This document shows, in pieces, positions 4,877-11,043 of a stretch of 11,043 bases of DNA (its first letter is position 1; the number at the start of each line of letters is the position of its first letter). The DNA is from JBKEDC01 sp047971925 (lineage in GTDB: Bacteria > Bacteroidota > Bacteroidia > Bacteroidales > Prolixibacteraceae), in the NCBI GenBank assembly GCA_047971925.1, contig JBKEAC010000139.1, forward strand, positions 1-11,043, read 5' to 3'. A program made the position numbers and the translations under genes. The notes under the pieces are model-generated. The model was not told the origin of the DNA. It ran no database searches and saw only the letters and a program-made list of their open reading frames with translations.

Positions 4877-7276
4877 ATGATGACAGATTTAAAATCATAT
4901 ATTAACCGGGAAATAAGTTGGCTTTCCTTCAATGAACGTGTGTTGCAGGAAGCTTCCGACCCAAGCGTTCCTCTTTTTGAACGACTTCGATTTATTGGAA
5001 TTTTTTCAAATAACCTCGATGAGTTTTTCCGTGTGCGTGTGGCATGGGTTCGAAGGGTGGTGCGCTATGGACTGAAAGCTGAAATTCTTGGCGATTACAC
5101 GCCCGAACAATTATATAATCAGATTTATAAAACAGTCTTTGAACACCAGCAAAAATCGCGCGAAATTTATCGCCAGCTCATGCAAGAATTGGCAAAAGAA
5201 AATATTCATGTGCTGAATGAAAAACAACTCACTCGTGAACAAGGGGTCTTTGTGAAACGATATTTTCATAGCAAAGTGTTGCCTAATTTAGTGCCCTTAA
5301 TGCTCGATGAAAAACGAAAGTTCCCCTACCTTCGCGACCGATCGGTGTATTTAGCTGTGAAATTATCACGTTCCGATAAGCCCGAAAAGTACGCCTATGC
5401 CTTGGTGCGTATTCCAAACAAAACGCTCAGCAGATTCTTAGAACTTCCTGCCAAAGGAAATAAAAAATATGTCGTGCTGCTCGATGATGTCATTCGCTAT
5501 TGTTTCGCCGATTTATTTCCCTTGTTTCGCTATGATAAATTTGATGCCTACACGATTAAAGTTACCCGCGATGCAGAACTCGATATCGATGAAGATATTT
5601 CAAAGAGTTTCATTGAAAAAATGGAGCTGAGTTTGAAGAAACGAAAGTTGGGGGAGCCTGTTCGTGTGCTTTACGATAGTGAAATGCCCTATGATTTTCT
5701 GAAATATATTACCGACCACATGAACATTAATTTCGAAGATGTTGTGGCTGGTGGAAGATATCACAATCACAAAGATTTTGTCGATTTCCCCGAGATTGGC
5801 GAACCTCATCATTATTATAAAAATCAAGCACCTGTTCGCCACATTGCACTGCCGCCGCATGGGAGTGTGTTGAAGAAACTTCGTCAGCGAGATATCATGT
5901 TGCACTACCCTTATCAAAGCTTTGGGCATTTCATCGACTTCCTACGAGAAGCCGCAATTGATCCGAAAGTGGAAGAAATTGGCGTCACTATTTATCGCGT
6001 GGCAAATGAATCGCGCGTGGTGAATGCTTTGCTCAATGCTATTAGAAATGGGAAGCGGGTGACGGTTGTCATTGAGTTGCAAGCACGTTTTGATGAAGAA
6101 CCTAACATCTATTGGTCGAATAAACTGCAAGAGGAAGGCGCACATGTTATCAATGGGGTGCCCGGATTAAAAGTGCATTCCAAAATTGCTTGGGTGAAAC
6201 GATTTGAAGGAGACTCATTCCGTAATTATGCCTACATCGGAACCGGTAATTTCAATGAGGGAACAGCCCGATTCTATGGCGATGATGGTTTGCTGACAGC
6301 CGATTCGAAAATTGCCAATGAAGTGGAGAAACTATTCGAGTTCTTCAAGCACAACTATAAAAATCACAACTATGAGCACATTGTGGTTAGTCCTTTCAAC
6401 ATGCGAAACTTCTTTGAGAAAATGGTTGACCATGAAATCGACTTAGCAAAAGCGGGACAGAAAGCCTTCATGATTTTGAAAATGAATAGTCTCATCGACC
6501 CTCAAATGATTGATAAGATTGAAGAGGCTGCTCGTGAAGGCGTGAAAGTTAAGCTCATTGTGAGAGGCATTTACGGATTGCAAGCAAAAAGTCCTGAGGT
6601 GGCTCAAAACATCGAAACAATCAGTATTGTCGATAAATACCTGGAGCACTCGCGTGTGTTTGTCTTCGGAAATGGGGGCAAAGAACGCTTCTTTATTTCT
6701 TCGGCCGACTGGATGCCGCGCAATTTAAATCGACGACTTGAAGTGGCTTGCCCTATCTATGATGAATCGATACAGGAAGAACTGATGACTATTTTGAACT
6801 ATCAGCTGCACGACAATGTGAAGGCCCGTGTTCTCGATGCCAATTTGTCGAATGCCTATCGTGAAAAAACAGAAGGCTTGTCGTGTCGTGCTCAAGAAGA
6901 TATTTATACTTACATGAAAGACTTGCATGCGGTGAGCTTAAAAATATACTATAATCAACGCTGTGCCAAGTCGAAAGCTGCTCTTCAATATCTCGAAGAA
7001 AACTCCTATGTGCCCGAAGTGGTGAACTACATGAAAGACGGTTTGACGCATGTGGAGCTGAAAGGCTTGGTGAAAAAAACAGGCTTAAAAATATCGGAAC
7101 TATTGCGCAGAAACGACCCTATTTTTAAAGACACTTATGGCGATGCGGAATTGTCGGATGAGCAGTGTTATTCCTTGCTGATTGAAAACCCGGCTCTATT
7201 GCAACGCCCCATCGTGGTTAATGGAAATAAAGCAATTATTGCTAATCCGTCGGGTTTAATTGATTTAATTCTATAA
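4877..7276 (+). CDS. ppk1: Polyphosphate kinase 1 fused to a C-terminal ArsC/Spx-like domain
   Basis: This 799-residue protein first contains a complete PPK1 (about residues 1-685), which reversibly makes long-chain polyphosphate from ATP at the inner face of the membrane. It opens with the typical YINREISWLSFNERVLQEA. The autophosphorylated histidine is H434 in GLKVHSKIAW and the second essential histidine is H591 in LEHSRVFVF, matching E. coli H435 and H592 almost residue for residue. Residues about 686-799 form a full ArsC-family thioredoxin-fold domain: IYYNQRCAKSK carries the catalytic-position C696, LLRRN gives R744 (48 residues later, as for Cys12 and Arg60 of ArsC) and QRPIVV gives R777 (Arg94). 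The Arg107 position is N790. Usual PPK1 is about 690 residues, so this is a true in-frame fusion. Start is ATG 4877 or 4880. trmH follows after 12 bases. Kinase activity is well supported; the role of the extra domain is unknown. Confidence 0.95.
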   Translation: MMTDLKSYINREISWLSFNERVLQEASDPSVPLFERLRFIGIFSNNLDEFFRVRVAWVRRVVRYGLKAEILGDYTPEQLYNQIYKTVFEHQQKSREIYRQLMQELAKENIHVLNEKQLTREQGVFVKRYFHSKVLPNLVPLMLDEKRKFPYLRDRSVYLAVKLSRSDKPEKYAYALVRIPNKTLSRFLELPAKGNKKYVVLLDDVIRYCFADLFPLFRYDKFDAYTIKVTRDAELDIDEDISKSFIEKMELSLKKRKLGEPVRVLYDSEMPYDFLKYITDHMNINFEDVVAGGRYHNHKDFVDFPEIGEPHHYYKNQAPVRHIALPPHGSVLKKLRQRDIMLHYPYQSFGHFIDFLREAAIDPKVEEIGVTIYRVANESRVVNALLNAIRNGKRVTVVIELQARFDEEPNIYWSNKLQEEGAHVINGVPGLKVHSKIAWVKRFEGDSFRNYAYIGTGNFNEGTARFYGDDGLLTADSKIANEVEKLFEFFKHNYKNHNYEHIVVSPFNMRNFFEKMVDHEIDLAKAGQKAFMILKMNSLIDPQMIDKIEEAAREGVKVKLIVRGIYGLQAKSPEVAQNIETISIVDKYLEHSRVFVFGNGGKERFFISSADWMPRNLNRRLEVACPIYDESIQEELMTILNYQLHDNVKARVLDANLSNAYREKTEGLSCRAQEDIYTYMKDLHAVSLKIYYNQRCAKSKAALQYLEENSYVPEVVNYMKDGLTHVELKGLVKKTGLKISELLRRNDPIFKDTYGDAELSDEQCYSLLIENPALLQRPIVVNGNKAIIANPSGLIDLIL

Positions 7277-7288
7277 ATTTGTGCAAGC

Positions 7289-7822
7289 ATGGAAACAAAT
7301 TCAGTGAAGTTTTTTAATAGCAATATAATAAATTCGCCCACGTTCTCGCCCATCGTGGCGGCTTGGCAGGTGAAGAATCCACAAAATGTTGGGAGCTTAA
7401 TGCGCTTAGTTGATAATGTGGGAGGAAAGCAATTGTTCTTGCTCGATGATGAAAATGAGAAACGAATTTCACAGATTAAGAAGACTGCCGGATTAAGTTT
7501 CAATCATGTTGAGATTTGCTATAAAGACTCAGCCGATTTCTTGCAAAATATACCGGAAGGCTATCAACTTTGTGCCGTTGAAACATCGGAGGGAGCCACG
7601 AATATTTTCCAAACATGTTTGCCCGAAAAAATTATTCTCCTTGTGGGTAGCGAAGCGCATGGCTTGCCCGAAGAGTTATTGAGCAAAGCCGATTTGTCCG
7701 TTTTTATTCCAATGACTGGCGAATGCAAGTCGATGAATATTTCACATGCTTTGGCTGTTAGTCTTTTTGAGTGGCAGCGTCAATCTTTGTTTATGTATGA
7801 AAATAGCAACCAATCTAAATAA
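7289..7822 (+). CDS. TrmH/SpoU-family RNA 2'-O-methyltransferase
   Basis: This 177-residue protein belongs to the SPOUT (TrmH) class, which methylates ribose 2'-hydroxyls of tRNA or rRNA using S-adenosylmethionine in a trefoil-knot fold. Motif 1 is NVGSLMR (33-39) with the likely catalytic R39. Motif 2 is LLVGSEAHGLPEE (117-129), and motif 3 is IPMTGECKSMNISHALAVSLFEW (split here at 140-162), which form the knot and cofactor pocket. It is a short single-domain form without the N-terminal RNA-binding domain of RlmB, closest in layout to TrmH-like proteins. The target nucleotide cannot be told from sequence. It lies 12 bases after ppk1 and 6 bases before oxyR, so all three probably share one transcript. 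Confidence 0.9.
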   Translation: METNSVKFFNSNIINSPTFSPIVAAWQVKNPQNVGSLMRLVDNVGGKQLFLLDDENEKRISQIKKTAGLSFNHVEICYKDSADFLQNIPEGYQLCAVETSEGATNIFQTCLPEKIILLVGSEAHGLPEELLSKADLSVFIPMTGECKSMNISHALAVSLFEWQRQSLFMYENSNQSK

Positions 7823-7828
7823 TTTATC

Positions 7829-8770
7829 ATGATTACCTTAACGCAGTTAGAATATATTGTGGCAGTTGACACTCATCGGCATTTTGGGAAAGCCGCTCAG
7901 GCGTGTTTTATTACTCAACCCACCTTGAGCATGCAGATTAAAAAGCTCGAAGAAGATTTAGAGGTAGTCATCTTCGACCGCAGTAGGCAGCCCCTTATCC
8001 CCACATCGATCGGGCGCCAGATTCTTGAACAAGCGAGAATCATTTTGCAGCAAAAAGATGTGGTCAATGAAATTATTAAAGAGCACAAACGACAAATTGA
8101 GGGAACGCTTAAAATTGGGGTTATTCCAACTTTGGCTCCCTATGTAATTCCTCGTTTTGTGGGTAATTTTAAAAGAAAATATCCCGATGTTCATCTTAAA
8201 ATTGAAGAACTAACCACGCAAGAAATCATTACAAAGTTGGGTAAAGATTTAATTGATGTTGGCATTCTTGTTACACCGTTGAAAAACGAAAAAATCGCCG
8301 AGAAGCCCATGTTCTATGAGCGAATGATGCTTTACGTGAATCCGAATCATCCTTTGGCTAGTGCCGAAGAGGTGAATGTGCACGATGTGTCGGTGCCCGA
8401 AATGTGGTTGCTTGGCGATGGGCATTGTTTCCGCAATCAAGTGGTGAATTTATGCGCACAAAATAATATTGCCGGCGAAAGTCTGCCGTTTTCTTTTGAA
8501 GCTGGTTCGCTGGAAACAATCATGAATATCATCGACCGTGAAGGTGGAATTACGCTTATTCCCGAATTGGCCTATAAGGATATGTCGGAGGAACGCAAGA
8601 AGCAAGTGCGCACATTCAAAAACATTAATCCGGTGAGAGAGGTGAGCCTAGCTTATTCGCATCATTATGCTAAAACTAGTCAGATTAAACGATTGGCGCA
8701 AGAAATCATGCAGTCGGTTGCTAAAGAAATGCTCGACAAAAAACGTGGCGTGATTGTTGATATTGATTAA
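7829..8770 (+). CDS. oxyR: Hydrogen peroxide-sensing LysR-type regulator OxyR
   Basis: This 313-residue LysR-type regulator has an N-terminal winged helix-turn-helix (about 1-60, LTQLEYIVAVDTHRHFGKAAQ then QPTLSMQIKKLE). A periplasmic-binding-protein-like sensor domain follows. The stretch GHCFRNQVVNLC contains C200 and C209, at the positions and with the eight-residue spacing of the redox pair C199/C208 of E. coli OxyR, whose disulfide switches on catalase and peroxidase genes. This makes OxyR much more likely than another LysR member. In Bacteroides OxyR controls the oxidative stress response. The gene starts 6 bases after the methyltransferase gene, with no intrinsic terminator between, so it seems to be transcribed with ppk1. 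A divergent target gene, common for LysR regulators, is not present here. Confidence 0.94.
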   Translation: MITLTQLEYIVAVDTHRHFGKAAQACFITQPTLSMQIKKLEEDLEVVIFDRSRQPLIPTSIGRQILEQARIILQQKDVVNEIIKEHKRQIEGTLKIGVIPTLAPYVIPRFVGNFKRKYPDVHLKIEELTTQEIITKLGKDLIDVGILVTPLKNEKIAEKPMFYERMMLYVNPNHPLASAEEVNVHDVSVPEMWLLGDGHCFRNQVVNLCAQNNIAGESLPFSFEAGSLETIMNIIDREGGITLIPELAYKDMSEERKKQVRTFKNINPVREVSLAYSHHYAKTSQIKRLAQEIMQSVAKEMLDKKRGVIVDID

Positions 8771-8833
8771 AAACTACAAACGCTTTATTTCTCTTCACTT
8801 CCCATAAAAATTCAAATTTAGAACCCATCACCC

Positions 8834-10372
8834 ATGCTTATCAAAACCTTTGCCTCGGCTGTGCAAGGCATTAATGCAACTACCATTACCATTGAAACTA
8901 ACATATCGAAAGGAATACGATTTTTCTTAGTTGGTTTGCCCGATAGTGCCATTAAAGAAAGTCAGCAGCGCATGATGTCGGCCATTCAGCTTAATGGTTT
9001 TAAATGGCCTCGTCAGCAGATTGTGATTAACATGGCGCCTGCCGATTTGCGAAAGGAAGGCTCGGCCTATGATTTGCCGCTCGCGGTAGCCGTTCTTGCT
9101 GCTTCGGAACAAATAAAAACCGATAAACTGGAGCGATACTTGCTCATGGGTGAACTTTCGCTCGATGGTACGCTTCAACCCATTAAAGGTGCGCTTCCCA
9201 TTGCGATTAAGGCTCGTGAAGAGGGCTTTGAAGGTTTTATTCTCCCCAAACAAAATGCACGCGAGGCGGCGGTTGTCGACCAGTTGAAGATTTTCGGAGT
9301 GGAGAACATTAACGAGGTTATTGGTTTCTTTAATGATGAAGTGCAATTGGAGGAAACCATTGTGAACACTCGTGAAGAGTTCTTCAACGCAATTCAAAAA
9401 AACGATTTCGATTTCTCCGATGTGAAAGGGCAAGAAAATGTGAAGCGTGCCATGGAGGTGGCGGCTGCCGGAGGGCATAACATCATTCTTATTGGTGCTC
9501 CTGGTGCCGGAAAAACAATGATTGCTAAACGTGTGCCATCGATTTTGCCGCCTTTTACTTTGCACGAAGCGCTCGAAACTACAAAAATTCACTCGGTGGT
9601 GGGGCAAATTGGGCGCGATACTTCCCTGATGACTACCCGTCCGTTTCGGGCTCCGCATCACACCATTTCCGATGTGGCGCTGGTGGGCGGTGGAAGCTAT
9701 CCGCAACCGGGGGAAATTTCTTTGGCGCACAATGGGGTGTTGTTTCTCGACGAACTTCCCGAATTTAAGCGAACAGTGCTCGAAGTCATGCGCCAGCCAC
9801 TAGAAGATCGGAAGATCACCATATCAAGAGCTAAACTCACAGTCGATTATCCAGCTAGTTTAATGCTCGTGGCATCGATGAATCCTTGTCCGTGTGGCTA
9901 TTATAATCACCCCACGCGCGAATGTGTTTGCGCTCCGGGAATGGTGGGGAAATATTTGAATAAAATTTCTGGTCCTTTGCTCGACCGCATTGATATTCAT
10001 CTGGAGGTGGTGCCTGTGCCTTTTAAGGAGTTGGCAGAGCTTGGCGAATCGGAGAGTAGTGAAACAATTAGAAAGCGTGTGATTGCTGCTCGACAATTGC
10101 AGTCCGACCGCTACGCCAATGAGCAGCATGTGTTCTGCAATGCGCAAATGAGTTCTAGGCAGATTCGTGAATATGTGAAACTCGATGAGCTGAGTAGTCA
10201 GTTGTTGAAGAAAGCTATGGAAATGCTGGGCTTGTCGGCTCGTGCCTATGATCGTATCCTTCGGGTGGCTCGAACCATTGCCGACTTAGATGCAAGTCTG
10301 CAGGTAACAAGCGACCATATTTCCGAAGCTATTCAGTATCGCAGTTTAGACCGTGAAAATTGGGGAAATTAG
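8834..10372 (+). CDS. comM: YifB/ComM family Mg-chelatase-like AAA+ ATPase
   Basis: This 512-residue protein matches the ComM/YifB family. In Vibrio cholerae ComM is a hexameric helicase that extends DNA branch migration during integration of transforming DNA; many non-competent bacteria carry it too. The N-terminal third is the S5/Lon-type ChlI domain (VGLPDSAIKES, NMAPADLRKEGSAYDLPLA). The AAA+ core has Walker A GAPGAGKT at 221-228, Walker B LFLDE with D306-E307, and GPLLDRIDIHLE with the likely arginine finger. An inserted cysteine cluster, CPC at 352-354 and CVC at 364-366, is the family's probable zinc site. The C-terminal part LSARAYDRILRVARTIADL is the sensor 2 helix region. Length equals the family norm. 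It starts 63 bases after oxyR, so it may be read through from the ppk1 cluster or have its own promoter. Confidence 0.95.
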   Translation: MLIKTFASAVQGINATTITIETNISKGIRFFLVGLPDSAIKESQQRMMSAIQLNGFKWPRQQIVINMAPADLRKEGSAYDLPLAVAVLAASEQIKTDKLERYLLMGELSLDGTLQPIKGALPIAIKAREEGFEGFILPKQNAREAAVVDQLKIFGVENINEVIGFFNDEVQLEETIVNTREEFFNAIQKNDFDFSDVKGQENVKRAMEVAAAGGHNIILIGAPGAGKTMIAKRVPSILPPFTLHEALETTKIHSVVGQIGRDTSLMTTRPFRAPHHTISDVALVGGGSYPQPGEISLAHNGVLFLDELPEFKRTVLEVMRQPLEDRKITISRAKLTVDYPASLMLVASMNPCPCGYYNHPTRECVCAPGMVGKYLNKISGPLLDRIDIHLEVVPVPFKELAELGESESSETIRKRVIAARQLQSDRYANEQHVFCNAQMSSRQIREYVKLDELSSQLLKKAMEMLGLSARAYDRILRVARTIADLDASLQVTSDHISEAIQYRSLDRENWGN

Positions 10373-10380
10373 TGTTTTGT

Positions 10381-10431
10381 GCGTTGCAATGCTGTTTAAA
10401 CAAGCTTGCAACGCTTTTGCAATGCTGTTTA
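10381..10431 (+). terminator. Palindrome and TTGCAA repeats after comM, weak terminator
   Basis: GCGTTGCAA (10381-10389) and TTGCAACGC (10406-10414) are perfect reverse complements, the inner bases TGTTTAAACA are also self-complementary, and TTTT follows. Transcription ending after comM is plausible, though the T run is short. TTGCAATGCTGTTTA occurs twice, at 10384-10398 and 10417-10431, so part of the structure is duplicated. Confidence 0.5.
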
Positions 10432-10590
10432 TGACTTGTTATCGCATTATCCACACACCGAACCTATTCATGCGTCTCACAAAATAACGGGAAACGGCAA
10501 ACCATGAAATGCGAATGTATATAATGTATTACAAATGTTCGATTTTTTTCCGAATGGCAATTAAATCCTCATGGTATTCACGCCCAAATG

Positions 10591-10679
10591 GTGTCGTACC
10601 TACGGCACTCATGTGGATGCACGTGCTTGTTCCCCCAGATTGAAATCTGGGGCTAATGAGATGCCGCCCCGAATGGGGC
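10591..10679. repeat. Cluster of three REP-like hairpins
   Basis: Three hairpins follow each other. GTGTCGTA / TACGGCAC (10591-10608) has one mismatch, CCCCAGAT / ATCTGGGG (10633-10652) is perfect with a 4-base loop, and GCCCC / GGGGC (10666-10679) is perfect with a 4-base loop. This compact, GC-richer block differs in base composition from the surrounding DNA and resembles dispersed intergenic repeats of Bacteroidota. No transposase gene accompanies it in the window. Confidence 0.7.
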
Positions 10680-10685
10680 TGGGAA

Positions 10686-10725
10686 CGCATTACCGCATTA
10701 TCGCATCGCCGCATTATCGCATTAA
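10686..10725. repeat. Five 8-bp CGCATTAT-type units
   Basis: The units CGCATTAC, CGCATTAT, CGCATCGC, CGCATTAT and CGCATTAA follow one another without gaps. The 8-bp step is the same as in the hpt-adk spacer, although the unit sequence is different. Three ATTAACCC units at 10814-10837 continue the theme downstream. Confidence 0.8.
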
Positions 10726-11043
10726 CTACAAAGACCGCAGGGCGATGCCCCTCTGGCTGGGTTGTGCTATTGCTATCTATAAAGACCGCAGGGCTAGCGC
10801 CCCTTGTAATCACATTAACCCATTAACCCATTAACCCATAAACGCAATATCGCATCGCCGCATTATCGCATTAACTACCAAGACCGAAGGGAGATGCACC
10901 TATGGCTGGGTTGTGCTATTGCTATCTCTAAAGACTGCAGGGCTAGCTCCCCTTGTAATCACATTAACCCAGTAACCCATTCACGCATCATCTCATCAAC
11001 TCATAACCGCCTGACCGCCTTATCGCATCGCCGCATTACCACA
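10701..11043. repeat. About 149-bp tandem repeat reaching the window edge
   Basis: A 149-base unit starting TCGCATCGCCGCATTATC at 10701 recurs at 10850 with scattered substitutions, and its first 16 bases appear again at 11023. Each unit contains two related sub-blocks beginning AAGACCGCAGGGC (from 10731 and 10782 in unit one) that can form GGGCGATGCCC and GGGCTAGCGCCC hairpins. In unit two these hairpins are partly destroyed by substitutions. The 8-bp runs CGCATTAT and ATTAACCC are part of the unit. The open frames crossing this region show no protein family character. Confidence 0.8.

Noticed and set aside
4877..7276. ppk1 length due to a missed stop between two genes
   Set aside because: The frame is continuous with no stop between the PPK1 end and the ArsC-like start, and both parts are intact with a short linker. 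Only new reads could change this.
8927..9730. 267-codon open frame antisense to comM
   Set aside because: It lies wholly opposite a well-supported AAA+ gene. The His/Arg/Asn-rich translation is typical of an antisense shadow and shows no domain.
10571..10834. 87-codon plus-strand frame in the repeat island
   Set aside because: Its translation follows the hairpins and tandem repeats. It contains no protein family character and would be repeated wherever the element occurs.

Overview
The window looks like chromosomal DNA from a member of the Bacteroidota, probably Bacteroidales-like. The support is the hpt-adk gene pair, promoter-like TAnnTTTG boxes without clear Shine-Dalgarno sites, moderately AT-rich DNA, and protein sequences (Hpt, Adk, OxyR, ComM) that read like Bacteroidota orthologs. 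No tRNA, rRNA, CRISPR array, integrase or complete insertion sequence was seen.

Left part (1-1690): a Fic-family AMP-transferase locus. The window opens inside the last 23 codons of a Fic gene. A second Fic gene (166-1230) follows, and its own 3' end repeats the opening sequence almost exactly, so this is a tandem Fic duplication. The second copy has a TAG in place of a TCG codon and loses about 19 C-terminal residues. Palindromic TTATCG/CGATAA hairpins and a 70-bp tandem repeat surround the genes.

Centre-left (1690-4460): purine salvage and nucleotide balance genes hpt and adk, then a YhcH/YjgK/YiaL-family cupin gene, closed by a very strong intrinsic terminator. The hpt-adk spacer is an array of 8-bp units interrupted by a 23-bp element. 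Beyond the terminator, a clear Bacteroidota-type promoter and five TAAGCAAG motifs (three intervals of exactly 21 bp) precede a shortened AlbA_2/Schlafen-type gene that ends just before its own terminator.

Centre-right (4460-10375): a gene-poor 420-bp leader, then a probable co-directional cluster of ppk1, a TrmH/SpoU RNA methyltransferase, oxyR and comM. The outstanding feature is that ppk1 encodes a full-length polyphosphate kinase fused in frame to a complete ArsC/Spx-like thioredoxin-fold domain. That domain keeps the catalytic Cys and two of the three ArsC arginines, while the third is Asn. With the redox regulator OxyR two genes downstream, a thiol-based link between oxidative or arsenate stress and polyphosphate synthesis is a reasonable but unproven hypothesis.

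Right end (10375-11043): no convincing gene. It holds a terminator-like palindrome after comM, a cluster of REP-like hairpins, 8-bp repeat runs and a roughly 149-bp tandem repeat running off the edge of the window.
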